NCBI GenBank assembly: GCA_902761825.1
Contig: CACWLY010000012.1
Span: 41,933-85,407 of the forward strand
Length of the DNA: 43,475 nucleotides
Reading direction: 5' to 3'
Source of the DNA: an uncultured Eubacteriales bacterium
GTDB lineage: Bacteria > Bacillota > Clostridia > Christensenellales > Aristaeellaceae
The translations under genes and the position numbers were made by a program. This document shows, one piece after another, positions 21,982 to 30,714 of this stretch (positions are counted from its first letter, which is position 1; each line of letters opens with the position of its first letter). The notes below the pieces were generated by a model, which had not been told where the DNA came from, made no database searches, and worked only from the letters and a program-made list of their open reading frames with translations.

Positions 21982-23004
21982 TCAGTCCGCTTTGGTGATT
22001 TCCAGGATGCTGCCGCCGCTGCTGAGCTTGAGCCTGACCTTGTCGCCGATGTTCAGCGCCTGCCACTGGTCGAAAGGCAATTCGGTGGTGTAGGTGTTTT
22101 TGTCGTTCGCGCATTTGAGGGCGTAGCGCTCGCTGCGGCCGTATTCGCGTTCGGTATCGGCGGCGAGCGTTTCCTCCGGCCAGTAGGGCGTGTCGGCCTC
22201 GCCGGAAGCGGTCAGCGTGCGGTTATAGACCCAGCGCTGGATCTTGAAATAATACCGGGTGTCGTAGATCGGCTCGTCGCGGTAAACGGCCTCGTCGTAG
22301 TATTCCGTGCGGTAGCGCGTGGCGTACTGCGGCACCTGATAGGACTGGAAGTAGCCGTTGCCCATGTCCCGGTATTCGGTGGAATAGCCGGATATGTACT
22401 GCTCGGGCACCTGACGGCTGCGGGTTTCGTAGTGATCCAGCACGCGTTCGTAATCGCGGATCTCGCGGGCGGTCTCCTTGAGCTCCGCGCCCTGGGGCAG
22501 CGTCCAGTCCGAATCGTCCACCCATTCCAGCGACTGCACGGCGATCTCCCGCTGCCAGGCTTTTGCGGTGATCTGCGCGTCGGCGTTGCGGGGGATCAGG
22601 GAATTGATCAGGAAAAACGCCGCGACCGCCGCGAGGATGATCAGGAGGATCGGGGCGCGCTTGCTGGCCGGTCCCCGCGTTACGGGCGCGCTTTCCTGCT
22701 GCGGCTGCGCCTGCGCGGCGGCCTGCTCCTTCTGCACCTCAAAATAGTCCTTGCCCGAGCGCGGCGCGCCGCAGTTGGGGCAGTATTTCGCGCTGTCCGG
22801 CGCGTAGGACTGGCAGTATTCGCACATCCAGTCCGGGCCTTTCTCGGGCACGTCGGCGGCGACCACGTCGTTCGGGTCCGCCACATAGAATTTCACGTCC
22901 GCGCCACGGCCTTTGCCGCAGCCCGGGCAGTGCTTGTATCTTCCCTGGATCATCTTTTTGCCGCAGGACGAGCAATCCCACCGGCCTTCTATCATCTGTC
23001 CCAT
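21982..23004 (-). CDS. Double zinc-ribbon membrane protein of unknown function
   Basis: A 340-residue protein. Two N-terminal zinc ribbons are formed by C11/C14/C26/C29 and C61/C64/C75/C78. A Gln/Ala-rich linker (about 88-106) and one membrane helix (about 117-137) follow. The rest (140-340) is a Tyr- and Arg-rich region with repeated short motifs (YSTEYRDMGNGYFQSYQV, YRTEYYDEAVYRDEP) and a C-terminal beta-like part ending GDKVRLKLSSGGSILEI. The ribbons lie at the cytoplasmic side if the helix is a plain anchor. No enzyme motif is seen. It is a single-gene unit, divergent from rpsO. Confidence 0.75.
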   Translation of the reverse strand: MGQMIEGRWDCSSCGKKMIQGRYKHCPGCGKGRGADVKFYVADPNDVVAADVPEKGPDWMCEYCQSYAPDSAKYCPNCGAPRSGKDYFEVQKEQAAAQAQPQQESAPVTRGPASKRAPILLIILAAVAAFFLINSLIPRNADAQITAKAWQREIAVQSLEWVDDSDWTLPQGAELKETAREIRDYERVLDHYETRSRQVPEQYISGYSTEYRDMGNGYFQSYQVPQYATRYRTEYYDEAVYRDEPIYDTRYYFKIQRWVYNRTLTASGEADTPYWPEETLAADTEREYGRSERYALKCANDKNTYTTELPFDQWQALNIGDKVRLKLSSGGSILEITKAD

Positions 23005-23034
23005 GACTACCTTCTCCCATCGTTTTCTGCGTCC

Positions 23035-23063
23035 ATTTTACAACTTTATTCGGCGCTCCGCAA
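23035..23063 (-). promoter_or_regulatory. Promoter of the double zinc-ribbon gene
   Basis: On the minus strand TTGCGG (23063-23058), 17 bases, TAAAAT (23040-23035), 30 bases before the start codon. Confidence 0.65.
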
Positions 23064-23115
23064 TCATTTGAAGAAAAAACAATAAAATTTCCCCGGAAAA
23101 ACCTGAAAACACATG

Positions 23116-23144
23116 TTTACAAACCCCTGCGGCCATGATAAAAT
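23116..23144 (+). promoter_or_regulatory. Promoter of rpsO-pnp
   Basis: TTTACA (23116-23121), 17 bases, TAAAAT (23139-23144). The leader of about 105 bases to rpsO is GC-rich and could hold an S15 autoregulatory fold, which I cannot resolve. Confidence 0.7.
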
Positions 23145-23255
23145 GGTAGGCGTGGTTTTATGAACCGTACGCGCGGGGCGCCGCTGCTCCAACGGCCTGC
23201 TGCGCATACGGCATTTATGAAAAGGGGCAGCCACCCCCAAGAGGAGGAAACACCT

Positions 23256-23516
23256 ATGACCATCAACAAGGCTGAAATCATGCAGCAGTACGCCCGCCAT
23301 GAAGGCGACACCGGTTCTCCCGAAGTCCAGGTCGCTCTGCTCACCGCTCGCATCAACCACCTGAACGAGCATCTGAAGCTGAACAAGAACGACCATCACA
23401 GCCGTCGCGGCCTGCTGCTCATGGTTGGTCAGCGCCGTGGTCTGCTGGACTACCTGAAGAAGACCGATATCGAGCGCTACCGCGCGCTGGTGGCTCAGCT
23501 GGGTCTGCGCAAGTAA
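23256..23516 (+). CDS. rpsO: 30S ribosomal protein S15
   Basis: An 86-residue protein, near the usual length (about 88). It shows the S15 signature from [20 protein letters not shown] to [21 protein letters not shown]15 binds 16S rRNA early in 30S assembly. GAGGAGG nine bases before ATG fixes the start; the frame is open further upstream without a site. It is followed by a terminator and then pnp, the order seen across Firmicutes. Confidence 0.98.
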   Translation: MTINKAEIMQQYARHEGDTGSPEVQVALLTARINHLNEHLKLNKNDHHSRRGLLLMVGQRRGLLDYLKKTDIERYRALVAQLGLRK

Positions 23517-23526
23517 GCGCAAAGGG

Positions 23527-23586
23527 AAAGCTAACGGAACGCATCTGCGGTCCAGCAACCGCGGCGGCTGACCGTTAGCTTTTCTG
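23527..23586 (+). terminator. Terminator between rpsO and pnp
   Basis: AAAGCTAACGG (23527-23537) pairs over 11 bp with CCGTTAGCTTT (23572-23582), with a smaller GC hairpin inside, ending in TTTTCTG. It probably lets part of the transcripts read through into pnp. Confidence 0.8.
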
Positions 23587-23647
23587 TTATGGTACGGATG
23601 CAGGTGCGCCGTATCTGGAAGAAGATGTGGAGGAGAGAGAAAAAACA

Positions 23648-25813
23648 ATGGAAAACAAGACTTACACCATGGACTTCGCGGGCTATCCGCTGTCCTTCAA
23701 CTTCGGCCACTATGCCGAGCAGGCCGATGGCAGCGTGCTGGTCCGCATGGGCGACACCGCCGTGCTGGTCAACGTATGCGCGTCCGAAACCCCGCGCGAG
23801 GGCGTGGATTTCTTCCCGCTGGCGGTGGACTTTGAAGAGAAGCAGTACGCCGTGGGCAAGATCCCCGGCGGCTTCATCAAGCGCGAAGGCCGTCCCACCG
23901 AGAAGGCGACCCTGACCTGCCGCCTGATCGACCGCCCCCTGCGCCCCCTGTTCCCCAAGGGAATGCGCAACGACGTGCAGGTCGTGGCGACCGCCCTGTC
24001 CGTGGATACCAATATTCCCCCGGAGATCCCCGCCATGCTGGGCTCTTCGATCGCTCTGGGCATCAGCGATATCCCCTGGGCCGGCCCCACCGGCTCCGTG
24101 CATGTCGGCATGGTGGACGGCAAGTATGTGCTCATGCCCAACGAGGAGCAGCGCGAAAGGAGCAGGATCAGCCTTTACGTCGCCGGCACCAAGGACGCCA
24201 TCATGATGGTGGAAGCCGGAGCCAACGAGGTTTCCGAGGATACCATGCTGGACGCCATCCTGTTCGCCCATGAGGCGATCAAGGAGCTGGTCGCGTTCCA
24301 GGAAAAGATCATTGCCGAGATCGGCAAGGAAAAGCGCGATTTCCCGCTGAACATCACGGGCGACGACGTGACCGCCGCCGTTCGCGAGTATGCGTACGAT
24401 AAGGCCGTATGGTCCTTCGATACCTTCGACCGCGCCGAGCGCCAGCAGCGCGAGGAGCAGGTCAAGCAGGAAGTGCTGGAGCACTTTGCCGATATCTTCC
24501 CCGAGCGCGAAGCCGAAGTGGCCGACGCCCTGTACTACCTGAACAAGGAAGTCATGCGCCGCCGCATCCTGGATAAGGGCATCCGCGCCGACGGCCGCCA
24601 GATCAAGGAGATCCGTCCCATCTGGTGCGAGACCGGCGTACTGGCCCGCACGCACGGCAGCGCCGTGTTCACCCGCGGCCAGACCCAGGCCCTGACCGTG
24701 ACCACCCTGGGCTCGCTGCGCGAGGTGCAGGTGCTGGACGGCCTTTCCAACGAGGAGAGCAAGCGCTATATCCATCACTACAACATGCCGCCCTACGCCA
24801 CCGGCGAGGCCGGCCGCATGAAGGCTCCCGGCCGCCGCGAGATCGGCCACGGCGCGCTGGCCGAGCGCGCTCTGCTGCCCGTGATCCCCGACGAGACCGA
24901 ATTCCCCTACGCCCTGCGCCTGGTCAGCGAGATCCTGAGCTCCAACGGCTCCTCCTCGATGGCTTCCGTGTGCGGCAGCACCCTGAGCCTGATGGACGCG
25001 GGCGTGCCCATCAAGGCGCCCGTCGCCGGCGTGGCCATGGGCCTGATCAAGGACGACAAGAGCGACAAGGTGGTCGTGCTTTCCGATATCCAGGGCCTGG
25101 AAGACTTCCTGGGCGATATGGACTTCAAGGTAGCCGGCACCCAGAACGGCATCACCGCCATCCAGATGGATATCAAGATCAAGGGCATCAGCCGCGAGAT
25201 CCTCAAGCAGGCGCTGACCCAGGCCGAGGAAGGCCGCATGCATATCCTCAAGATCATGCTGGACTGCCTGCCCGCCCCGCGCGACCATATGAGCCCCTAC
25301 GCGCCCAAGATCATCTGCTTCAGCATCAATCCCGACAAGATCCGCGAGGTCATCGGCTCGGGCGGCAAGATGATCAACAAGATCATCGCCGAAACCGGCG
25401 TCAAGATCGATATCGAGGACGACGGCCGCGTATCCATCGCCACGCCCGACGAGGAGGCCGCCAACAAGGCCCGCCGCATCATCGAGGGCATCGTGAAGGA
25501 TATCGAAGTGGGCGAAGTGTACCAGGGCAAAGTGGTGCGCATCCTCTCCACCATGGGCGCTTTCGTGGAGCTGCTGCCCGGCAAGGACGGCCTGCTGCAC
25601 ATCAGCAAGCTGGCCAACGAGCGCGTTGAAAAGGTCGAGGACGTGCTGAACATCGGCGATGAAGTGGAAGTCAAGGTCAGCGAGATCGACAGTCAGGGCC
25701 GCGTGAACCTGATCCGCAACGATATCGTGTACACCCGTTCCACCGCCCCCCGCGGCGATAAAGGCGGCGAGCGCCGCCGTCCTCCCCGCAGGGAATCCAG
25801 CCGCAACGACTGA
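23648..25813 (+). CDS. pnp: Polyribonucleotide nucleotidyltransferase
   Basis: A 721-residue 3'-5' phosphorolytic RNA nuclease. Domains in order: first RNase PH core (about 10-210), helical domain, second RNase PH core with FTRGQTQAL and the catalytic region (about 315-540, including VAGVAMGLI and DIQGLEDFLGDMDFKVAGT), KH domain (INPDKIREVIGSGGKMINKI) and S1 domain (GEVYQGKVVRILSTMGAFVE). The start at 23648 (MENKTYTMD) is preferred, with GGAGGAGAG upstream; an in-frame ATG at 23627 is possible. Directly downstream of rpsO, as usual. Confidence 0.98.
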   Translation: MENKTYTMDFAGYPLSFNFGHYAEQADGSVLVRMGDTAVLVNVCASETPREGVDFFPLAVDFEEKQYAVGKIPGGFIKREGRPTEKATLTCRLIDRPLRPLFPKGMRNDVQVVATALSVDTNIPPEIPAMLGSSIALGISDIPWAGPTGSVHVGMVDGKYVLMPNEEQRERSRISLYVAGTKDAIMMVEAGANEVSEDTMLDAILFAHEAIKELVAFQEKIIAEIGKEKRDFPLNITGDDVTAAVREYAYDKAVWSFDTFDRAERQQREEQVKQEVLEHFADIFPEREAEVADALYYLNKEVMRRRILDKGIRADGRQIKEIRPIWCETGVLARTHGSAVFTRGQTQALTVTTLGSLREVQVLDGLSNEESKRYIHHYNMPPYATGEAGRMKAPGRREIGHGALAERALLPVIPDETEFPYALRLVSEILSSNGSSSMASVCGSTLSLMDAGVPIKAPVAGVAMGLIKDDKSDKVVVLSDIQGLEDFLGDMDFKVAGTQNGITAIQMDIKIKGISREILKQALTQAEEGRMHILKIMLDCLPAPRDHMSPYAPKIICFSINPDKIREVIGSGGKMINKIIAETGVKIDIEDDGRVSIATPDEEAANKARRIIEGIVKDIEVGEVYQGKVVRILSTMGAFVELLPGKDGLLHISKLANERVEKVEDVLNIGDEVEVKVSEIDSQGRVNLIRNDIVYTRSTAPRGDKGGERRRPPRRESSRND

Positions 25814-25834
25814 TATATAAACCTTTGCAAATGA

Positions 25835-25865
25835 CAGGAGCCGGGCAATACTGGCTCCTGCTTTT
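25835..25865 (+). terminator. Terminator after pnp
   Basis: CAGGAGCC (25835-25842), 10-base loop, GGCTCCTG (25853-25860), then CTTTT. The M16 gene starts 19 bases later, so partial read-through is likely. Confidence 0.75.
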
Positions 25866-25883
25866 GTCAGGGGACGACGAGGT

Positions 25884-27131
25884 ATGAGCATGGTTGAGCA
25901 ATATACCCTGCCCAACGGCCTGCGCGTGATCGTCGAGCCGCTGCCGCATCTGCGGTCGGTATCGATCGGCGTGTGGGTACGGGCGGGTTCCATCCTGGAA
26001 AAGCCGGAGGAAAACGGGCTTTCCCATTTTATCGAGCATCTGGCCTTTAAGGGCACGGCAAGGCGCAGCGCGCGGCAGATCGCGCAGGAGATGGACGCCG
26101 TAGGCGGCTACCTGAACGCCGCCACCAGCAAGCTGGCTACCACGTATTACGCCAAGGTGATCGACGAGGATATCGACCTGGCCGCCGATATCCTTTCCGA
26201 TATCGTGATCCATCCGGCCTACGAACCGAAGGAGCTGGACAAGGAGCGCTCGGTCGTGCTGGAGGAGATCAGCATGACCGACGACAGCCCGGAGGACGTG
26301 GCGTACGATCTGGTCGCGGAGGCCATGTTCGGCGACCAGGCGCTGGGACGCACGATCCTGGGCCCGCGGGAAAACATCGAGGGCTGCTCCCGCGAGGATA
26401 TCCTGGCGTACCGCGCGCGGCATTACAGCCCGATGAACGCCTGCGTGGCCGTGGCGGGAAATTATGATGCCGGACGGCTGAAGGAGATACTGACAAAGCA
26501 CTTCGGCGGCTGGCAGGGAAGCGCGAGCGAAATGTACCCGGTAAACCTGGTCAACCGGCAGCCCAATATCCTGACGGCCGACAAGGATACCGAGCAGGCG
26601 CATATCTGCCTGGGATACAACGGGAAAGAGCTGGGCAGCGAGGACGTGTACGCCATGGCGGTGTTCAACAGCGTGCTGGGCGGGGGCATGAGCAGCCGCC
26701 TGTTCCAGCGCATCCGCGAGGAGAGCGCGATGGCGTACAGCGTGTACAGCGCGCCTTCCGCCTATCCGTACTGCGGCGATTTTACGGTATACGCCGCCGT
26801 GTCGCCCAAAAACGTCAGGGCTGTGGTGGGCGAGATCGACGAGGAAATCGGAAAGCTGCTGCGGGACGGCATCACCGAGGAGGAATTCCGCATGGCGAAG
26901 GCCCAGCTCAAGGGCGGATTCATCCTGGGCCAGGAGAGCGCGTACAACCGCATGAACGGCATGGGCAGCAATCTGGCGCTGATGAACCGCTATATCCCCA
27001 CGGAGGAGACGATCCGCCGCATCGAGGCCGTGACCCGGCAGGACGCGCAGCGCGTGGCCGAGGAAACGCTTCGCGGGCCGCGGTCCGAGGCGTATGTGGG
27101 AAGAAAAATCGATAAAGTACTGAAGAAATAA
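25884..27131 (+). CDS. M16 family zinc peptidase (MlpA/YmxG type)
   Basis: A 415-residue pitrilysin-like peptidase. The inverted zinc motif reads SHFIEHLAFKGT (H48, E51, H52) and the third ligand lies in ERSVVLEEISMTDD. The C-terminal half has the R/Y pair of the family (GGGMSSRLFQRIREE...MAYSVYS). The position after pnp matches ymxG/mlpA of Bacillus. Its substrate in bacteria is not established. Starts at 25884 or 25890 (second Met) are both possible; GACGAGG precedes the first. Confidence 0.93.
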   Translation: MSMVEQYTLPNGLRVIVEPLPHLRSVSIGVWVRAGSILEKPEENGLSHFIEHLAFKGTARRSARQIAQEMDAVGGYLNAATSKLATTYYAKVIDEDIDLAADILSDIVIHPAYEPKELDKERSVVLEEISMTDDSPEDVAYDLVAEAMFGDQALGRTILGPRENIEGCSREDILAYRARHYSPMNACVAVAGNYDAGRLKEILTKHFGGWQGSASEMYPVNLVNRQPNILTADKDTEQAHICLGYNGKELGSEDVYAMAVFNSVLGGGMSSRLFQRIREESAMAYSVYSAPSAYPYCGDFTVYAAVSPKNVRAVVGEIDEEIGKLLRDGITEEEFRMAKAQLKGGFILGQESAYNRMNGMGSNLALMNRYIPTEETIRRIEAVTRQDAQRVAEETLRGPRSEAYVGRKIDKVLKK

Positions 27132-27145
27132 AACGGAGGCGCATC

Positions 27146-27505
27146 ATGGACAGGCTGGATGAAATTTTTCGCATGCAGAAAGCGCTGAACGACGATATCA
27201 TTGCGCGGCGGCATCTGGAGGGCATCAGCGATACCGAATGGATCCAGAAGCAGACCCTCGCGATGCTGTCCGAAATGGCCGAGCTGCTGAACGAAGTCAA
27301 TTTCAAATGGTGGAAAAACCCCAAACCCGTGGATGACCGCGCGGTCAAGGAAGAGCTGGTGGATATCCTGCATTTCTTCGTCAGCATGTGCCTGCGGGCG
27401 GGCATGACGCCGCAGGAAATGTACGATATCTACATGGAAAAGAACCGCGAGAACTTCAACCGCCAATTGGGCCTGAGCAAAAAGGAAGGCTATAAAGCGC
27501 CGTAA
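27146..27505 (+). CDS. Dimeric all-alpha dUTP diphosphatase
   Basis: A 119-residue member of the all-alpha NTP pyrophosphatase superfamily (dUTPase_2). Metal-binding acidic helices read LSEMAELLNEVNFKWWK and EELVDILHFFVSM. The FKWWK segment and the following KPVDDRAVKEE are typical of the dUTPase branch rather than MazG. It would hydrolyse dUTP to dUMP and limit uracil entry into DNA. CGGAGGC nine bases before ATG. It follows the M16 gene by 14 bases, a frequent Clostridia arrangement. Confidence 0.9.
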   Translation: MDRLDEIFRMQKALNDDIIARRHLEGISDTEWIQKQTLAMLSEMAELLNEVNFKWWKNPKPVDDRAVKEELVDILHFFVSMCLRAGMTPQEMYDIYMEKNRENFNRQLGLSKKEGYKAP

Positions 27506-27507
27506 CC

Positions 27508-28263
27508 ATGAGCGAAGAGAAACACATCAGCGTGCGGCGGTTCATCGACCAGATGGACCGCTGCTTTGACAGAAACGATATGAAGGCCGCCCGGGACTGC
27601 CTGCGGGCCTGGGAGAGCGAAGCCCGGAGCCTGGGGGACGAGCGCGGCCTGCTGGCCGTGCTCAACGAGGCGGTGGGCTTTTACCGGCGCACGCAGAAAA
27701 AGGAAAAGGCGCTGGCGGCCATGGAGGAATGCCTGCGCCTGGTGGACGCCTTGGCGCTGGACGGCAGCGCTTCCGGCGCGACGGTGCTGACAAACGCCGC
27801 GACCACGCTGGCTTTTTTCGGCAGGCCGGAGGAAGGACTGCCGCTTTACGGGCGAGCCGCCGCGTGCTTTGAGGCCGAAGGCAGGACGGACACGTATGAG
27901 TACGCCGCCCTGATGAACAACCGCGCGGGCGCGCTGTACGCGCTCAGGCGCTATGACGAAGCCGAGGCGTGCTGGAAAGAAGCGGTGCGGATCCTGAAAG
28001 CCGAGGGACGTCACGACGGGGAGATCGCGATATCGCTGGTGATGCTCGCGCATCTGACCTTTGACCGGGACGATACCGCCTATGAACAGGTGGAAGCGCT
28101 GCTGGACGAGGCCTGGGAGCATATCAACGCGCCCGGCCAGCCCCGGGACGGCAATTATGCGTATGTGCTGCGGAAATGCGCGCCTTCCTTCGATTATTTC
28201 CGGCGTCCGGAGGCGGCGCAGGCGCTGCGGGAGGTGGCAAAGGAGATTTATGCGGGGACTTGA
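27508..28263 (+). CDS. Tetratricopeptide repeat protein
   Basis: A 251-residue, all-helical soluble protein with about five TPR-like units. The clearest are ACLRLVD-type helices after LAVLNEAVGFYRRTQKKEKA, and YAALMNNRAGALYALRRYDE followed by AEACWKEAVRIL. The start lies two bases after the dUTPase stop. Its 3' end overlaps the next gene by 14 bases, so these two are translated together and the products probably interact. The N-terminus (KHISVRRFIDQMDRCFDRND) resembles regions described in Clostridia TPR proteins paired with DUF4037. No catalytic motif. Confidence 0.8.
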   Translation: MSEEKHISVRRFIDQMDRCFDRNDMKAARDCLRAWESEARSLGDERGLLAVLNEAVGFYRRTQKKEKALAAMEECLRLVDALALDGSASGATVLTNAATTLAFFGRPEEGLPLYGRAAACFEAEGRTDTYEYAALMNNRAGALYALRRYDEAEACWKEAVRILKAEGRHDGEIAISLVMLAHLTFDRDDTAYEQVEALLDEAWEHINAPGQPRDGNYAYVLRKCAPSFDYFRRPEAAQALREVAKEIYAGT

Positions 28264-29167
28264 ACTGGCGCGCGCCTATTATGAAGCATACGGAAAGCCT
28301 ATGCTGGAACGGGATTTTGCCGCCGAGCGCGGGCGGATCGCCGCGGGGCTGTGCGGCCACGGGTCGGAATGCTTCGGCTTTGACGACGAGGTCAGCCGCG
28401 ATCACGATTTTGAACCGGGTTTCTGCCTGTGGCTCACCGATGAGGACGAGCGCGCGTTCGGCTTCCGGCTTTTTCGCGCGTACGGCAGGCTGCCCGCTGA
28501 GTTTGACGGCGTAACGGCGCAAAAAAGGAGCCTGTTCGGCTCGGACTTCAAGGGCGTGCATACCATTTCGCAGTTTTATTCTTTTTATGTGGGGAGCAGG
28601 CTGCCCGAAACCAACGCGGATTGGCTCTCCATTCCCGATTTTTATCTGGCGGAGGCTACAAACGGACAGGTGTTCGACGATCCGCTGGGCGAGTTTACCC
28701 GCGCGCGGCAGTATTTGCTGAACAGGCCGGAGGACGTGCGCCTGAAAAAGCTGGGTTCGGCGGTATTCCACATGGCGCAGCTGGGCCAGTACAATTATTC
28801 CCGCTGCCTGAAGCACGGCGAGCGGGCGGCCGCGGCCGTGGCGCTGGCGGATTTCTGCCGTCAGGCGGCGCAGGCGGTCTATCTGATGAACAAGGCGTAC
28901 GCGCCGTATTATAAATGGCTGTTCCGCGGCATGCGTTCGCTGCCGACGCTCGGGGACGGGGCCGAAACGCTGACCGCCCTGCTGGCCGCGCCGTTTGACG
29001 AAGCCGCGAACGTATCCCGCATCGAGCGCTTCTGCGCCGCTATCGCCGCCGCCCTGCGCGGACAGGGGCTTGCCGCCTGTACCGGCGATTATCTGGAGCC
29101 CTACGCCTACGAGATCGGCGAGCGTATCCGGGACGGCGAACTGCGCAACAGCCCGGTCATGCTGTAA
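28250..29167 (+). CDS. DUF4037 domain protein, nucleotidyltransferase-like fold
   Basis: 305 residues. The N-terminal part has HGSECFGFDDEVSRDHDFEP, fitting the GS...D-x-D pattern of the nucleotidyltransferase fold, with FGSDFKGVHTISQFYSFY further on. The C-terminal half is helical. DUF4037 proteins are annotated near minimal nucleotidyltransferases, but substrates are unknown. The start at 28250 has AAGGAG six bases upstream; open frame further upstream lies inside the TPR gene in another phase. It ends 15 bases before the convergent ECF gene; only a weak 5-bp hairpin lies between. Confidence 0.8.
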   Translation: MRGLELARAYYEAYGKPMLERDFAAERGRIAAGLCGHGSECFGFDDEVSRDHDFEPGFCLWLTDEDERAFGFRLFRAYGRLPAEFDGVTAQKRSLFGSDFKGVHTISQFYSFYVGSRLPETNADWLSIPDFYLAEATNGQVFDDPLGEFTRARQYLLNRPEDVRLKKLGSAVFHMAQLGQYNYSRCLKHGERAAAAVALADFCRQAAQAVYLMNKAYAPYYKWLFRGMRSLPTLGDGAETLTALLAAPFDEAANVSRIERFCAAIAAALRGQGLAACTGDYLEPYAYEIGERIRDGELRNSPVML

Positions 29168-29182
29168 AACCGTTTCGCAGGT

Positions 29183-29716
29183 TTATTTGTTCAGAGACAG
29201 CCCGGCTTTTTCCATCGCGATCACCAGGATTGGGATCAGGATCAGATGCAGAATGATGCCGGGGATCGCGTTGGTGATTGCCCCGGCCAGGAACATGGCC
29301 CAGGTAAAGCTGCTGCCCGACAGACCGGCAAGGATCACCCGCACGGCGCCCCAGACGGCGCGCCCGGCGATCATGGCGATCGGCAGCACGGCGTAAACGA
29401 TGCCCTTTTTCTTCGGCAGCAGGCGGATGAGCAGGCCCGAAACCCCGCCGTAAACCGCCAGCTCGAAGGCCATTGCCACGGCGGTGGGGAAAAGCGTCGG
29501 CATGCCGAACACGGCTGAGCGAAGCAGCGGCGCGATAAACCCCACCGCGAGCCCCCAGGGCCAGCCGCACATGAATCCGCACAGCAGCGCCGGGATATGC
29601 ATGGGGCACAGCATGGAGCCGATTTCCGGTATCTGCCCCGTAACGAAGGGCAGCACCATGGCGATGGCCAGGTAGAGCGCCGCGTACGTCAGCTTCCGGA
29701 TCCGAAGTGCAGTCAT
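29183..29716 (-). CDS. ECF transporter S component (substrate unknown)
   Basis: A 177-residue membrane protein with about six hydrophobic segments. Short motifs fit PF12822 S components: MHIPALLCGFMCGWPWGLAV followed by GFIAPLLRSAVFGMP, FELAVYGGVSGLL and WGAVRVILAG. It would bind a vitamin or cofactor and use shared EcfAA'T energisers, which are not in this window. The true start is the ATG at 29716 with GGAGGGA upstream. It overlaps the stop of the lipoprotein gene as ATGA. The partner lipoprotein hints at a heme-, corrinoid- or metal-related ligand, but this is only context. Confidence 0.82.
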   Translation of the reverse strand: MTALRIRKLTYAALYLAIAMVLPFVTGQIPEIGSMLCPMHIPALLCGFMCGWPWGLAVGFIAPLLRSAVFGMPTLFPTAVAMAFELAVYGGVSGLLIRLLPKKKGIVYAVLPIAMIAGRAVWGAVRVILAGLSGSSFTWAMFLAGAITNAIPGIILHLILIPILVIAMEKAGLSLNK

Positions 29717-30714
29717 AGATCGTTCCCTCCAGGACCGGTGTAATAGAAAACGCCGGACGGAACGCTGCCGGTCGCTTCCTCGGCCAGCATGCCCAGCGCC
29801 TTGTCGATCTCCACGTCGTCCATGAGCGCGGGATAAGCGATTTTGGCGATCATAAGCATCGCGGCCGTCTGCATGGAGGGCGAATTCAGCAGCTCTTCCG
29901 ATATCAGCAGCACGCGTCCGTTCCGAACGGCGTCCATCGCGGACCATCCATCGCGGGCAAGCAGGCCCGCGTATATTTTTTGCGCGGCGCTGCTGGAGAA
30001 TACGCCCGCGCCGAGCGCGCCGCCGTCCACGGCTTTTACGACGACGCCGGGATCCTTTCGCCCGATCCACCCGTCGTCCACCCGCAGGTTTTCCCGCAGC
30101 AGGCGGGCCGACACGTCGTAAGCTCCCGCGCCCAGGATCACGGCGTGCTCGGGGGACGTTTTGAATACCGTCACGTGATCCGCGGCGGTCTCCCAATACG
30201 CGTTCAGTCGCTGGCACTCGAAGAGGCTGCCCGTGCGCTCCTTCAGCAGCACGGTATAATAGGTCAGTGCGGAATCGGCCTCCCGGGCGTCCTCCGATAT
30301 GCCCATCTCTTCCGCCTGCTCGGCCGCGACGGTCTGCGTGGCGGTTTTTTCGGCGTCGCCGTTCAGCTTGTCGGCGGAAGCGGCCGCGTCCTGCCCTTCG
30401 GCGAAAGCGCCGCCGCCTTCGCCCGCTCCGTGAAGAACGCGCTCCGCGCCGGGGACGATCTCCGCCGGGGCGTTTTCATCATATTCTTTTCGGGATGCTT
30501 CGGGGTTTTCCTTCGTCCGCCCGTTCGTTTCCCCGCTTTTTTCGCGCTCATCCGCGCCGTCGGAGAGCAAGGCCCCGGACAGCGCGGTTTCCGCCCGCCC
30601 GTCCCCGCTTTCGGGCTGATATTGCGCCCCGCCCGTTGTACGCGTGCGGCAGCCGGATAAGGCCAGGCACAGCGCGGCCAACAGAAGCAGGCAAACATAT
30701 CGATTCCGTTTCAT
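29713..30714 (-). CDS. Lipoprotein with the C-terminal half of a class III (BtuF-like) binding protein
   Basis: A 333-residue protein with a lipoprotein signal (LALSGC, lipidated C22). A long Glu/Ala/Gly-rich low-complexity stretch runs from about 25 to 140. The C-terminal part (about 150-333) has the wording of the second lobe of vitamin B12/iron-type binding proteins: VFKTSPEHAVILGAGAYDVS, GWSAMDAVRNGRVLLIS and AKIAYPALMDDV. The first lobe appears to be missing or replaced by the low-complexity part. The start at 30714 is set by the ATGA overlap with the DUF58 gene. It may deliver substrate to the ECF S component encoded next. Confidence 0.68.
   Translation of the reverse strand: MKRNRYVCLLLLAALCLALSGCRTRTTGGAQYQPESGDGRAETALSGALLSDGADEREKSGETNGRTKENPEASRKEYDENAPAEIVPGAERVLHGAGEGGGAFAEGQDAAASADKLNGDAEKTATQTVAAEQAEEMGISEDAREADSALTYYTVLLKERTGSLFECQRLNAYWETAADHVTVFKTSPEHAVILGAGAYDVSARLLRENLRVDDGWIGRKDPGVVVKAVDGGALGAGVFSSSAAQKIYAGLLARDGWSAMDAVRNGRVLLISEELLNSPSMQTAAMLMIAKIAYPALMDDVEIDKALGMLAEEATGSVPSGVFYYTGPGGNDL

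Noticed and set aside
21765-21998. A 77-codon frame after the binding-protein gene
   Set aside because: It covers two hairpins and a terminator and extends into the convergent gene. No site or motif.
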